64,000 nucleotides of DNA from Archangium violaceum Cb vi76 (GCF_000733295.1 NZ_JPMI01000201.1:1-64000), one strand, 5' to 3'. Shown: positions 25,052 through 34,484, numbered from the stretch's first letter. Numbers and translations: made by a program. The notes: generated by a model from the sequence alone, not told the origin.

Positions 25052-26233
25052 CTACCGAAGCTTGAGCGACAGAATCGCCACGCCTCCACAGAGGATGGCG
25101 ACGATCCAGAAGCGGACGATGATCTTCGGTTCCGCCATGCCCTTCAGCTCGAAGTGGTGGTGCACCGGCGCCATCTTGAAGACGCGTTTGCCGGTGAGCT
25201 TGAAGGACGTCACCTGGATCATCACGCTGAGGATCTCCGCGAAGAAGACCCCGTGGATGATGGCGGAGACCACCTCGTTCTTGGACAGCACCGCCAGCCC
25301 GCCCAGTGCACCGCCCAGCGCGAGCGAGCCGATGTCGCCCATGAAGACGGAGGCCGGGTAGGCGTTGAACCAGAGGAACGAGATGCCAGCGCCCACGATG
25401 CTGGCGCAGAAGACGGCCAGCTCGGCACCACCGGGCACCTCGGGGACACCGAGGTAGCGCCACAGGGGCACGCCCACCACCCGCGTCACGCCCTCCACCG
25501 TCTCCACGTCGGCGATGCGCGTCAACGAGCCCGCCACGTAGCAGAGGATGGCGAAGGTGGAGGCCGCGATGATGGTGGGCATGATGGCCAGGCCGTCCAG
25601 ACCGTCCGTCAGGTTGACGGCGTTGGACGTGCCCACCACGACGATCCACGCGAAGAACACGTAGAACCAGCCGAAGTCCGGGTTGAACCAGTGCGTGGGC
25701 ACGAAGGGCAGCGTGAGCTTCGTGTCGATGAGCAGCTTCGGCCCCGTGAAGGCGCCATCCGGCCCCGTCCACGTGCACATGAGCCCGAAGATGGCCACCA
25801 GGTAGAAGAAGGTCTGGAGGACGATCTTGTACCGGCCCGCCAGGCCCTTGGAGTTGCGCTTGGACAGCTTGAGCCAGTCGTCCAGGAAGCCGATGAAGCC
25901 ATAGCCCAGGGTGAGCAACAGCGCCGCCCACACCGCGCGGCTCTTCAGGTCCGCGAAGACGAAGGTGCCGAACGCGATGCACATGAGGATGAGCGCGCCA
26001 CCCATGGAGGGCGTGCCCTTCTTCTTCTGGTGCGTGTCCGGGGTGTCCTCGCGCACGTTGCTCTGCCCGTGCTGCTTGAGGCGCAGCCAGGCGATGAGCC
26101 TCGGGCCCACGAACATGCCCAGCAGCAGCGAGGCCACCGCCGCCGCGACGATGCGGAAGGTGGGGTAGCGCAGGAAGTTCAGCAACCGGGCCGCGTCCGT
26201 GCCCTGAATCCACTCGTAGATGAGGAGCAGCAC
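25052..26233 (-). CDS. mraY: phospho-N-acetylmuramoyl-pentapeptide-transferase MraY
   Basis: Transfers phospho-MurNAc-pentapeptide to undecaprenyl phosphate, giving lipid I. The 393-aa polytopic protein has the family motifs KKKGTPSMGGALIL, the Asp-rich FIGFLDDWLKLSKRNSKGL, AVNLTDGLDGLA, and the C-terminal MAPVHHHFELKG. The start is GTG directly abutting the murF TAG, with no intervening base. About 45 residues more than a typical MraY are accounted for by a longer periplasmic loop near the middle (ADVETVEGVTRVVGVPLW). Confidence 0.97.
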   Translation of the reverse strand: MLLLIYEWIQGTDAARLLNFLRYPTFRIVAAAVASLLLGMFVGPRLIAWLRLKQHGQSNVREDTPDTHQKKKGTPSMGGALILMCIAFGTFVFADLKSRAVWAALLLTLGYGFIGFLDDWLKLSKRNSKGLAGRYKIVLQTFFYLVAIFGLMCTWTGPDGAFTGPKLLIDTKLTLPFVPTHWFNPDFGWFYVFFAWIVVVGTSNAVNLTDGLDGLAIMPTIIAASTFAILCYVAGSLTRIADVETVEGVTRVVGVPLWRYLGVPEVPGGAELAVFCASIVGAGISFLWFNAYPASVFMGDIGSLALGGALGGLAVLSKNEVVSAIIHGVFFAEILSVMIQVTSFKLTGKRVFKMAPVHHHFELKGMAEPKIIVRFWIVAILCGGVAILSLKLR

Positions 26234-27634
26234 CTAGTGGCTACCTCCAGGCGCGGCGGCACCCGTCAGGCCCGCCACGACCCGCTCGAGCCGCATGCCA
26301 CGGCTCGCCTTGACCAGCACCACGTCGCCGGCCCTCAACCGGGGCTGCAACCAGGCCAACAGCGGCTCCACCTCGGTGAAGTGCGCCGCGTTGTCACCCA
26401 GCCCCGCCGCCTCGTACCCCTTGCGCGAGCGAGGCCCGAAGAAGGCCACCAGGTCCGCCTTGCCCGCCGCCAGCGTGCCCAGCTGCGCGTGCTCCTCCAG
26501 CTCGCCGGGCCCCAGCTCCAACATGTCCCCGAGCACCGCCACCTTCCGGCCACCGGGCTGCACCAGCGAGCGCAGCGTGTCCAGCGCCGCGGCCATGGAG
26601 GCCGGGTTGGCGTTGTAGCAGTCGTCCACCACGGTGACGCCGTGCAGGCCGTCCACCACGTTGAGCCGGCGCGCGTACGGCCTCGCCGCCTCCAGGCCCT
26701 TCACGCACTCCTCGGGGGAGTAGCCCAGGGCCACCGCCAGCGCGAAGGCGCCCGTGGCGTTGAGGGCGTTGTGCTCGCCGATGAAGGACAGCTTCACCGG
26801 CCAGTCCCGGCCCTGGTAGTGCACCGTGACGGCCAGGCCCTCGCGGCCGCGCGGCGTGACGCCCGCCAGCCGCACGTCCGCGTTGGCGGCCCGGCCGAAG
26901 GTGAGCTTCTTCGCCCGGCTGCGCGCCGCCTGCGGCGGAATGAGCGGGTCATCCACGTTCACCACGGCCACGGCCTCGGGCGGCAGCTCGCGGAACATCT
27001 CGCCCTCCGCCTCGGCCACGCCCTCGATGCTGCCCAGGCCCTCCAGGTGCTCGGGCTGGATGATGGTGATGACGGCCGCGTCCGGCTTCGACACGCGGGT
27101 GAGCCGCGTCATCTCGCCGGGACGGTTCATCCCCATCTCCACCACGGCCGCCACGTGCGAGGGCTCCAGGCGGAACAGCGTCAGGGGCACCCCCACCTCG
27201 TTGTTGAGGTTGCCCTCCGTCTTCAGCGCGGAACCCCGGACGGCCAGGATGGCGCCCACCATCTCCTTGGTGGTCGTCTTCCCGTTGGAGCCACCCACGG
27301 CGCCCACCGGAATCCGGAAGCGCTCGCGGTGCGCACGCCCCAGCCCGCCGAGCGCCGCCAGGGTGTCCTCCACCTCGTAGAGAGCGAAGCCCTCCGGGAG
27401 CTGGGGGAGCGCCCTGCCCTTCTTCACCACGGCGCCGGCCGCCCCTGCACTGGCGGCCTGCGCGAGGAAGTCGTGCGCATCGAAGCGCTCGCCCTGCAGC
27501 GCCACGAAGAGGCACCCGGGCACCAGGGCCCGGGTATCGGTGCAGACGGCCGTGAACTCCGCCGCCGGCTGAGCGCCGCGACGGGTGGCCCCGGCCGCCT
27601 GTACCACCTGCTCGTCCGAGAATCGTACGGGCAT
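26234..27634 (-). CDS. murF: UDP-MurNAc-tripeptide--D-alanyl-D-alanine ligase MurF
   Basis: Adds the D-Ala-D-Ala dipeptide made by Ddl. The 466-aa protein has an N-terminal domain with CTDTRALVPGCLFVALQGER, the ATP motif VGGSNGKTTTKEMVGAIL, the central NINxEH-like IIQPEHLEGLGS, and DDCYNANPASM. I chose the ATG at 27634 (MPVRFSDEQ), which lies 22 bases after murE; a start at 27700 would overlap murE by 44 bases and add a basic, disordered-looking segment. Confidence 0.94.
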   Translation of the reverse strand: MPVRFSDEQVVQAAGATRRGAQPAAEFTAVCTDTRALVPGCLFVALQGERFDAHDFLAQAASAGAAGAVVKKGRALPQLPEGFALYEVEDTLAALGGLGRAHRERFRIPVGAVGGSNGKTTTKEMVGAILAVRGSALKTEGNLNNEVGVPLTLFRLEPSHVAAVVEMGMNRPGEMTRLTRVSKPDAAVITIIQPEHLEGLGSIEGVAEAEGEMFRELPPEAVAVVNVDDPLIPPQAARSRAKKLTFGRAANADVRLAGVTPRGREGLAVTVHYQGRDWPVKLSFIGEHNALNATGAFALAVALGYSPEECVKGLEAARPYARRLNVVDGLHGVTVVDDCYNANPASMAAALDTLRSLVQPGGRKVAVLGDMLELGPGELEEHAQLGTLAAGKADLVAFFGPRSRKGYEAAGLGDNAAHFTEVEPLLAWLQPRLRAGDVVLVKASRGMRLERVVAGLTGAAAPGGSH

Positions 27635-27656
27635 AGAAAGGGTCCGCGGCTCTCCG

Positions 27657-29174
27657 TCAGGTACGGATGGCGAGCGCCCGGGCCGCGACCTCGCGGTCAT
27701 CGAAGGAGCGCTTCTCGGTACCGATGATCTGGTACGTCTCGTGCCCCTTGCCGGCGATGAGGACCACGTCGTCCTCCTTCGCCAGGGAGATGGCCGTCTC
27801 GATGGCGGCCTTGCGGTCCGCGTCCACGAGGTAGCCCTTCTCCCCGCTCTTGGCCTTGCCCGCGGAGATGCGGCGCATCCCGATCTTCTCCAGGCCCGGC
27901 GTCACCTGCGAGATGATGTCCTCGGGATCCTCGGTGCGCGGGTTGTCGCTCGTCACCACGGCCAGGTCCGCGGCCTCGGCGGCCGCCGTGCCCATGAGCG
28001 GACGCTTGCCCTGGTCCCGGTCCCCACCGCAGCCGAACACCACGATGACGCGGCCCTTGGCCATGGCCCGCGCCGCCTCGAGCGCGCGCTTGAGGGCGTC
28101 ATCCGTGTGCGCGTAGTCCACCAGCACCGCCGGCGCCTGCGCGGGGCCGTGGTTCTCCACCCGCTCCATGCGGCCGGGCACGCTGCCCATGCGCTCGATG
28201 CCCAGCTGCACGTCCTTGCGGCGAGCGAAGCCCGCGCCCAGCGCCAGACCGGCCGCCGCGAGGATGTTCTCCAGGTTGTGCGGCCCCAGCAGCCGGCTCT
28301 TCACCGGGATGTCACCGGCGGGCGTCTTCAGCACGCCCTTGATGCCCTGCAGGCTGAAGGACGCGTCCGCGGCGGAGATCTCCCCGTTGCCCAGGCGGCT
28401 GAACTTCCACGCCATGCGCTTCTGGCCGCGCAGCTCGTTGTAGATGCGGGTGCCGTAGGTGTCGTCCCCGTTGACCACCGCCACGCCCGTCTGGGAGAGG
28501 TTCTCCACGAAGAGCTTGCGCTTGGCCTGGAAGTACTCCTCCAGGTCCTTGTGGTAGTCGAGGTGATCCCTCGTCAGGTTGGTGAAGGCCGCGGCCTTGA
28601 AGGTGATGCCGTGCACACGCTCCTGCAGCAGGGCGTGGCTGGACACCTCCATCACCACCGTCTCCACGCCCGCGTCCACCATCTCCTTGAGGATGCGGTG
28701 CAACTCCAGCGGGTCTGGCGTGGTGTGGGCCGTGGGGTGGAACTGGCCGCCCACCTTGTAGCCCAGCGTGCCAATGACGCCCGTGGAGGAGTAGGCCGCG
28801 GTGGCCATCGCCTCGAGCAGATAGGTGGTGGTCGTCTTCCCGTTGGTGCCCGTAACCCCCAGCATGGTGAGCTTGTCGGCGGGCCGGCCATGGAAATTGG
28901 CCGCGATGAGCGCCAGCGCCTTGCGGGCGTTGGACACCTTGAAGAAGGGCACCTGCGAGGACAGGGACTTCTCCGACACCACCGCCACGGCCCCGCGAGA
29001 TACGGCCTCACCCACGAACTGGGCGCCGTCCTCCTTCGTGCCCGGCACGGCGACGAACAAGTCGCCCGGCTTCACCTTGCGAGAGTCCTGCGACACCCCC
29101 GTCACGTCGACCGGGGTCCGGCCGCCCGAGGTCTGCTCGGCACCACACCCTGCAAGGACATCCGTCAGCTTCAT
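27657..29174 (-). CDS. murE: UDP-MurNAc-L-Ala-D-Glu--meso-diaminopimelate ligase MurE
   Basis: Adds the third residue of the wall peptide. The 505-aa protein has the N-terminal SQDSRKVKPGDLFVAVPG, the ATP motif GVTGTNGKTTTTYLLEAM, the central TNLTRDHLDYHKDLEEY, and VFGCGGDRDQGKRP. The DNPR motif in TSDNPRTEDPEDI is the one that recognises meso-diaminopimelate, so the wall should be of the DAP type. It starts 49 bases after the ftsI stop. Confidence 0.96.
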   Translation of the reverse strand: MKLTDVLAGCGAEQTSGGRTPVDVTGVSQDSRKVKPGDLFVAVPGTKEDGAQFVGEAVSRGAVAVVSEKSLSSQVPFFKVSNARKALALIAANFHGRPADKLTMLGVTGTNGKTTTTYLLEAMATAAYSSTGVIGTLGYKVGGQFHPTAHTTPDPLELHRILKEMVDAGVETVVMEVSSHALLQERVHGITFKAAAFTNLTRDHLDYHKDLEEYFQAKRKLFVENLSQTGVAVVNGDDTYGTRIYNELRGQKRMAWKFSRLGNGEISAADASFSLQGIKGVLKTPAGDIPVKSRLLGPHNLENILAAAGLALGAGFARRKDVQLGIERMGSVPGRMERVENHGPAQAPAVLVDYAHTDDALKRALEAARAMAKGRVIVVFGCGGDRDQGKRPLMGTAAAEAADLAVVTSDNPRTEDPEDIISQVTPGLEKIGMRRISAGKAKSGEKGYLVDADRKAAIETAISLAKEDDVVLIAGKGHETYQIIGTEKRSFDDREVAARALAIRT

Positions 29175-29223
29175 CGTTTCCCCTTCACATGCAGCCGCAG
29201 CGAGGCTGAGCTGTCCCGCGGCC

Positions 29224-31230
29224 TCATTGCCGCGCCGCCAGCTCCAGCGTCACTCGCGCACCCTTCTCCACCAGCGCACCGGCGGCGGGACTCTGCGAAA
29301 CAACGCGTCCACTACCCAACAATCGAGGCTCCAGGGCCGAGGAGAGCAGCTTCGTCACCGCCTCGCGCCCCGCCTGACCCACAACATCCGGAACGCGGAC
29401 GGAGCCAGGCTCCACGTTCTCGGTGACTGCCTCCGACACCATGGGCTGAGCCGTCTCCGCACTCGAGGGAGGGGGCTGGGCGGCCGCCACCGGCAGGGCG
29501 GTGGACGGCAGCGGCACCTCTCGCGAGGGAGGGACGGCCAGGTGGGCCATGGCGGCGGTAGCGATTTCCTTGAAAGCAGGGGCGGCCACCTTTCCCCCGT
29601 ACACGTCCGTCTTGGGCTCGTCCACAATCACGAGAATGACGGCGCGAGGATTCTCGGCCGGTACCACGCCCACGAAGGAGGCGAGCCGCTTGTCGGAATA
29701 CCCCCGGGCCACCGGATCCGCCTTCTGGGCGGTGCCCGTCTTGCCGGCCACCCGGTAGTCCTCCATGGCGGCCTTGGGGGCGGTCCCCTCCTTGGTGACC
29801 ACGCTTTCGAGCATGGAGATGACCTTCTTCGCGGTGGCGGCCGAGACGGCCTGGCGCACCTCGGTGGGCCGGTTCTCCAGTAGCACCACCCCGTCCGGGT
29901 CCACCACCTTGGAGACGAGGTAGGGGCGCATCAGCACGCCGTTGTTGGCCAGCGCGCCCCAGGCGGCGGCCATCTGCACGGCGGTGGCGCTCATTCCCTG
30001 CCCGAAGGACTGGGTGGCCAGCGACACTTCCGCCTTGGGGAAGGGAATGGAGCCCTTGCCCTCGCCGGGCAGCGCCAGCCCGGTGCGCTCGCCGAAACCG
30101 AAGTCGCGGTAGGACTTCACCAGCCGCTCCCGGCCCAGCTGCTGGGCAATCTTGGCGGAGCAGATGTTGGAGGACTCGCGCAGCACCACCTGCGGGGTGA
30201 GCCAGCCGAGCGGGTGGGTGTCGTGGATGGTGTGCCGGCCAATGTTCCACGCGCCATTCTCGCAGAAGAAGAGGTCCTCCGGCTTGATGACCTTCTCATC
30301 CAACGCACTGGCCACGACGAAGGCCTTCATCGTCGAGCCGGGCTCGAAGACATCGAGCGCGGCGCGGTTGCGCATGCTGGCCCGCGCCTCCTTCTCGGGG
30401 GCGTTGGGGTTGAAGCGCGGGTGGTTGGCGATGGCGAGGATCTCCCCCGTCTTCGGCTCCAGCACGATGACCATGCCCGCCACCGCCTTGGCCTCCTCCA
30501 CCGCGCGGCTCAGGGCCCGCTCGGCGACGAACTGGAGGTGGCGGTCGATGGTGAGGGTGACGGAGGCGCCCTGGCGCTCGATGGTGTCCGGAGCGCCGGA
30601 GACGAGCAGCTTGCGGCCCTTGGCGTCGCGGAAGCCGGACAGGCGCGAGTTCTGCCCGGACAGCTCGTCCTCGAAGGCCAGCTCCAGGCCCTCGAGGCCG
30701 TGGCCGTCCAGGCCCACCATGCCCACCACGTGCGCGCCCAGCTCCTTCTGCGGGTAGAAGCGCTTGGGCTCCTTGGTGAAGCCGAAACCGGGCAGCCCCA
30801 GGGCCTTCACCGCCTCCACCTCCCGGGGCGTCACCTGACGCTTCACCCAGGCGAAGCGCCGGGCACGGGCGAGCCGGGCGTGCAGCTCCTCCACGTCCAG
30901 CTTGAGCACCTTCGCGAGCGAGCGCGCGGCCTGCTTCACGTCCGGCAGCATGGAGGGGTCCACCCAGATGGAGTCCACCTCCACGCTCTGGGCGAAGGGC
31001 GTGCCGCGGCGGTCGAAGATGTCACCACGGCGGGCGGGGATCTCAATCTGGCGGACGTACTGATCCTGGGCGAGCCCGCGCAGCTTGTCGCGCTCGAACA
31101 CCTGGAGCTGCACGGCGCGTCCGAAGGCGGCCAGCAGCAGGGTGACGAAGAAGAAGGCGAGCAGCTTCACGCGAAGCCGCAGCCACTTCTGGTTGGGCTC
31201 GGGAGCCCGCGCCGATTTGAAGTCCCTCAC
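29224..31230 (-). CDS. ftsI: septal peptidoglycan transpeptidase FtsI (PBP3) with one PASTA domain
   Basis: Class B penicillin-binding protein that crosslinks septal peptidoglycan with FtsW. The 668-aa protein has a short cytoplasmic tail, one membrane segment (KLLAFFFVTLLLAAFG), the dimerisation domain with RGDIFDRRGTPFAQS, and the transpeptidase motifs FEPGSTMKAF (S-x-x-K), SSN in ESSNICSAK, and KTGTAQK. A single PASTA domain ends the protein (VRVPDVVGQAG... to the C-terminus), which E. coli FtsI lacks. I chose GTG at 31230 because GAGGGGGGG precedes it and it follows the ftsL stop by 13 bases; an upstream GTG at 31290 would overlap ftsL. Confidence 0.95.
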   Translation of the reverse strand: MRDFKSARAPEPNQKWLRLRVKLLAFFFVTLLLAAFGRAVQLQVFERDKLRGLAQDQYVRQIEIPARRGDIFDRRGTPFAQSVEVDSIWVDPSMLPDVKQAARSLAKVLKLDVEELHARLARARRFAWVKRQVTPREVEAVKALGLPGFGFTKEPKRFYPQKELGAHVVGMVGLDGHGLEGLELAFEDELSGQNSRLSGFRDAKGRKLLVSGAPDTIERQGASVTLTIDRHLQFVAERALSRAVEEAKAVAGMVIVLEPKTGEILAIANHPRFNPNAPEKEARASMRNRAALDVFEPGSTMKAFVVASALDEKVIKPEDLFFCENGAWNIGRHTIHDTHPLGWLTPQVVLRESSNICSAKIAQQLGRERLVKSYRDFGFGERTGLALPGEGKGSIPFPKAEVSLATQSFGQGMSATAVQMAAAWGALANNGVLMRPYLVSKVVDPDGVVLLENRPTEVRQAVSAATAKKVISMLESVVTKEGTAPKAAMEDYRVAGKTGTAQKADPVARGYSDKRLASFVGVVPAENPRAVILVIVDEPKTDVYGGKVAAPAFKEIATAAMAHLAVPPSREVPLPSTALPVAAAQPPPSSAETAQPMVSEAVTENVEPGSVRVPDVVGQAGREAVTKLLSSALEPRLLGSGRVVSQSPAAGALVEKGARVTLELAARQ

Positions 31231-31243
31231 GGCCAGCCCCCCC

Positions 31244-31654
31244 TCAGTGCGGTGCACCGCGATCGGCCACGCGGACGCTCCGGGCGTCACGGGCCTCCAC
31301 GCGGGCGTTGCGCTTCTTGCCCGCCGGCTCCGCCGGAAGGGCGATGACGAGCGAGCCCGCGGGCATGGACATGCCGAGCTTCTCGCGCGCCAGCTTCTCC
31401 AGCCGCGCCGGGTTCTTCAGCGTGGCCAGCTCCAGCTTCAACCGGTCGTTCTCCCGGATGAGGGCGCGCTCCTCGGCCTCGGCCTTGGAGAGGCGGTAAC
31501 CCATGTCCACCACCAGCACGCGGCTCGCCACGTGGACGAAGCCCACGGCGGCGAAGAGGGCGAAGAGGAACACCGCGGGCAGCAGGTGCAGCAGCACCTC
31601 CCCCACCGACACTCCACTCCCACTGCCACGAGACACGGGCTTGCTGCGGCTCAT
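31244..31654 (-). CDS. ftsL: cell division protein FtsL
   Basis: Small bitopic divisome protein that pairs with FtsB/DivIC to activate FtsWI. The 136-aa protein has a short Ser/Arg-rich cytoplasmic tail, one membrane segment (residues about 21-44, [20 protein letters not shown]), then a heptad-like helix ([20 protein letters not shown]) and the [12 protein letters not shown] ending common to FtsL. Its ATG overlaps the rsmH stop by 4 bases. Confidence 0.88.
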   Translation of the reverse strand: MSRSKPVSRGSGSGVSVGEVLLHLLPAVFLFALFAAVGFVHVASRVLVVDMGYRLSKAEAEERALIRENDRLKLELATLKNPARLEKLAREKLGMSMPAGSLVIALPAEPAGKKRNARVEARDARSVRVADRGAPH

Positions 31655-32559
31655 CGAATCTTCTCCACCACGCGCAGGTGCGCGCTCCGGGCACGGGGGT
31701 TGGCGGCAATCTCCTCGTCCGAGGGCGCGATGGCCTTGCGCGACACCAGGGTGAAGTCACCCTGGCCGCCACAAGCGCACACCGGAAACCCGGGAGGGCA
31801 CTTGCAGCTGCCCACCATGTCCCGGAAGGTCTCCTTCACCTTCCGGTCCTCGAGCGAGTGGAACGAAATGACGGCGGCGCGGCCCCCCACCTTCAGCAGC
31901 CGGGGCAGTGCGGCGAGCAGGGACTCCAGGGACTCCAGCTCCTGGTTCACCGCCATGCGCAGCGCCTGGAAGGTGCGGGTGGCCACGTGAATCTTGTTGG
32001 GCCAGGCCTTGCGCGGCACGGCGCGCTTGACGGCCTCGGCGGCCTCCAGGGTGCGCGTGGGCAGCGAGCGCTTCAGCTCCCGGGCGATGGGCCGGGCGAA
32101 GGGCTCCTCACCGTACTCCTCGAGGATGCGGCGCAGCTCCGCCTCGTCCTCCTCGGCGATGAGCTCGGCGGCGGTGCGGCCCGTGTCGCCCATGCGCATG
32201 TCCAGCGGGCCCTCCTTCTGGAAGGAGAAGCCACGCTCGGCCACGTCGAGCTGGGGCGAGGACACGCCCAGGTCCACCAGCACGCCATCCACCGGAAGCA
32301 GATCCGTGGCCACCTCGAGCAGGTCCCCGAAGTTGCCCTGCCGGGCGCTGAAGGCCGGGTACGCGGCGAGCCGGACGCGGGCGGCCTGGAGCGCGACCGG
32401 ATCCCGGTCCACGCCCAGCACGGTCGCACCCCGGGCGAGAAGCGCCTCGGAGTGACCACCACCACCCAGTGTGCCGTCGATGATCACCTTCCCCGCTCCC
32501 GGTCGAAGGACGTCCACCGATTCATTCAGGAGGACGGTCTGGTGGCTGAAGTCAGCCAA
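31651..32559 (-). CDS. rsmH: 16S rRNA (cytosine(1402)-N4)-methyltransferase RsmH
   Basis: Methylates 16S rRNA at C1402; its gene is a standard member of the division cluster. The protein has the N-terminal [18 protein letters not shown], the SAM-binding motif [33 protein letters not shown], and the C-terminal [15 protein letters not shown] and CACGGQG. The family N-terminus is matched if translation starts at TTG 32559 (302 aa), 7 bases after the STAS gene stop. An ATG at 32610 would add 17 basic residues and overlap the STAS gene. Confidence 0.93.
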   Translation of the reverse strand: MADFSHQTVLLNESVDVLRPGAGKVIIDGTLGGGGHSEALLARGATVLGVDRDPVALQAARVRLAAYPAFSARQGNFGDLLEVATDLLPVDGVLVDLGVSSPQLDVAERGFSFQKEGPLDMRMGDTGRTAAELIAEEDEAELRRILEEYGEEPFARPIARELKRSLPTRTLEAAEAVKRAVPRKAWPNKIHVATRTFQALRMAVNQELESLESLLAALPRLLKVGGRAAVISFHSLEDRKVKETFRDMVGSCKCPPGFPVCACGGQGDFTLVSRKAIAPSDEEIAANPRARSAHLRVVEKIR

Positions 32560-32566
32560 GGGGCGC

Positions 32567-32944
32567 CTAGACGAACGGGGCCCGCGCGAGCGCGAAGGCG
32601 GCCCGGGCATCGTTCATATGCGGGTAGAGCTCGAAGACATCATGAGCGCCCGCGGCCCGGAGGATGGCGGCCAGGTAGGGAGACAGCCCGGACAACTTGA
32701 TGTCCCCGCCGGCCTTGCGGAAGGCCTCGGCACGGGCCACCAGGGGCTTCACGCCGCGGTAGTCCAGGTGGCACACCTCGGCGAGGTCCAGCACCACGTT
32801 GCGGAGGCCCCGCTGCATGCGCAGCCCGAGCTCCTCGCAGAGCTGGGTGAGGTCCTTCTCCAGAAGCTCCCCCTCGAGCATGAGGGTCTCCACGCGCCCA
32901 CTGGAGACCGCGCGGATGCCCTGTGCTTCGGCTGCCTGGTTCAT
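32567..32944 (-). CDS. STAS-domain protein inserted in the division cluster
   Basis: The 125-aa protein is a single STAS domain, the fold of anti-sigma factor antagonists such as SpoIIAA. Visible pieces are the [20 protein letters not shown] strand-helix, [20 protein letters not shown], and the [21 protein letters not shown] strand-helix. In classical antagonists the loop after the third strand carries a phosphorylated Ser or Thr (DSSGL). Here it reads LDYRGV, so the regulatory Ser is replaced by Tyr and classical kinase switching is unlikely. It sits between mraZ and rsmH, 47 bases and 7 bases from them, so it is co-transcribed with the division genes. Its partner is unknown. Confidence 0.88.
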   Translation of the reverse strand: MNQAAEAQGIRAVSSGRVETLMLEGELLEKDLTQLCEELGLRMQRGLRNVVLDLAEVCHLDYRGVKPLVARAEAFRKAGGDIKLSGLSPYLAAILRAAGAHDVFELYPHMNDARAAFALARAPFV

Positions 32945-32991
32945 GACACCACCTTCCCGGGTTTCCCGCTTCCCGTCGAAAATTCAACCCA

Positions 32992-33441
32992 CTACTGGCG
33001 CAGCTCGGTGAGCACGCGCATGACGTCCGCGCTGGAGGCTTCCTTGCGCGCCTCCTCCTGGGCCCTGGCCCAGCCCTCGCGGCTCCACAGTTCGATCACC
33101 TTCACCATCCCCGCCCACACCAGCTCCTTGTCCAACCCCGCGTGGGCGCGCAGCGACGGCGGAATCAGCACGCGCCCGAGCTTGTCGAGCGGGCACTCCT
33201 GCGCACTGGCCACGTAGAGCCGCATGAGCGTCTTCACCCCTGGCTCCATCGGGTTGCGCCTGGCGAGCGCCGCCTCGAGCTGCTCCCACTCGCGCACCGG
33301 GTAGGCATGGAGACAGGGGTCCAACGCCGTCGTGATGATGAGGCGCTCGTCGTACGAGCCCACGAGCGTCTCGCGCAGCCGTGCCGGGAGGCTGGTGCGC
33401 CCCTTCGCGTCGATCTGGTGCTCATAGACGCCTCGGAACAC
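32992..33441 (-). CDS. mraZ: transcriptional regulator MraZ
   Basis: AbrB-like DNA-binding ring protein that represses the division cluster and its own gene. The 149-aa protein contains the two MraZ repeats, each with the DxKGR-type core: [17 protein letters not shown] near the N-terminus and [16 protein letters not shown] in the second half. It starts at GTG (33441, reading MFRGVYE) and stands first in the cluster. Four GTGG repeats at exact 10-bp spacing lie 33-66 bases upstream. Confidence 0.95.
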   Translation of the reverse strand: MFRGVYEHQIDAKGRTSLPARLRETLVGSYDERLIITTALDPCLHAYPVREWEQLEAALARRNPMEPGVKTLMRLYVASAQECPLDKLGRVLIPPSLRAHAGLDKELVWAGMVKVIELWSREGWARAQEEARKEASSADVMRVLTELRQ

Positions 33442-33473
33442 GCGAAGAAGTCCACCCTGTCAGCCCGGCCGAT

Positions 33474-33507
33474 CCACATGACGCCACCCGTTCCCACTCC
33501 GATCCAC
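33474..33507 (-). promoter_or_regulatory. MraZ operator: four GTGG repeats at 10-bp period
   Basis: On the minus strand GTGG begins at 33507, 33497, 33487 and 33477, in the contexts GTGGATCGGA, GTGGGAACGG, GTGGCGTCAT and GTGGATCGGC. MraZ of other bacteria binds direct repeats of TGGGN-type pentamers spaced by 5 bases upstream of mraZ. The fit in spacing and place is exact. Confidence 0.85.
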
Positions 33508-33609
33508 TTTGGGCGGCGGAAAATACGCGCGGCCCCCTACCCGGTCAAGAAATGCAACAGGCGCGTACAGGTCCGTGTCGGGCGGGAAAACCCGAGGAGG
33601 GGGGCGCGG

Positions 33610-33636
33610 GTGGGGGGCGCGGGTGGGAACGAGTGG
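33610..33636 (+). promoter_or_regulatory. second, opposite-strand set of MraZ-like repeats
   Basis: On the plus strand GTGG begins at 33623 and 33633, exactly 10 bases apart (GTGGGAACGA, then GTGGATCGGC). A third copy at 33610 is 13 bases ahead, out of phase. The two units closely match two units of the mraZ operator, but point toward the lipoprotein gene at 33770. The stretch around it is G-rich, so chance is possible. Confidence 0.4.
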
Positions 33637-33769
33637 ATCGGCGGGTGCGGAATTGACCCCGGCCAGAGGGCTCTGCATTACTGCCGCCCGCTGAGCGCCT
33701 GTGCAGGGCCGCTCACACCTCGCATCCCGGCCGGGGGGCGGGGACCTCACAGAAAATGAAGGTGCACGC

Positions 33770-34375
33770 ATGAACCGCTTGACTCGTCTGATGGTGCTCT
33801 CCGCGATGACCCTGGGCCTGGTGGCCTGTGGTGGTGCGAAGCTGGGCGGTGGCAAAGAGGGTGCAGCCCAGGCCGCCTTCCAGGCGTCTCAGCCGGTGGG
33901 TCGCAACAGCAACAAGTCCGCGGATGCCCTGGTGAGGCAGGCACTTGCCAGCGGCGCCCTCACCGCATCTGTCTCCTATAAGTGCCACACGAGCGGCGAA
34001 GTGAGCTGGAGCGTGGACCTGACCAACGTCGGCCAGAACGGCACCTTGAGCTACGACGTCAACTACGATGGCTGCAACGAGGACGGGAAGAACGAGTACA
34101 ACGGCAAGATGGCGTACGCGATGCGCTTCGCCATCGACCCGACCCTCCAGCGCTTCGCGTTCATCACCACGATGAAGGGCAAGCTGAGCATCGAGGGCGA
34201 GATCTCCGACTACATCGAAGCGGACGTGGCCCTGAGCATGGAACTCACCGCCACCTCGGCGCACTCCGGCAACGTGTCGCTGGTACTCGATGGCACCATC
34301 AAGACGTCCGAGGGCAGCCACGTGTACACCAAGGAGACCCTCTCCATCACCGCTGGCGAGCTGCCGAAGACCTAG
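33770..34375 (+). CDS. lipoprotein, unknown function (201 aa)
   Basis: The N-terminus MNRLTRLMVLSAMTLGLVAC is a lipoprotein signal with the modified Cys at residue 20. After a disordered linker the rest looks beta-rich and carries two Cys (YKCHTSGE and YDGCNEDG) that may form a disulphide. I do not recognise the family. GAAGG lies ahead of the ATG. It is divergent from mraZ and is followed by its own terminator, so it is a single-gene unit. Confidence 0.8.
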   Translation: MNRLTRLMVLSAMTLGLVACGGAKLGGGKEGAAQAAFQASQPVGRNSNKSADALVRQALASGALTASVSYKCHTSGEVSWSVDLTNVGQNGTLSYDVNYDGCNEDGKNEYNGKMAYAMRFAIDPTLQRFAFITTMKGKLSIEGEISDYIEADVALSMELTATSAHSGNVSLVLDGTIKTSEGSHVYTKETLSITAGELPKT

Positions 34376-34401
34376 TCGCCCGCCCGCTGTCGCTTTTCCG
34401 A

Positions 34402-34438
34402 GGCCGGACTTCCAAGCTGGAGGCCCGGCCTTGCTTTT
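34402..34438 (+). terminator. intrinsic terminator after the lipoprotein gene
   Basis: GGCCGG (34402-34407) pairs with CCGGCC (34425-34430), with inner pairing of TTCCA and TGGA, followed by TTGCTTTT. Confidence 0.8.
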
Positions 34439-34484
34439 GCCCTATGATCCACCCGCCGAGTCCTTACAGGGGAGCACCGCTGCC

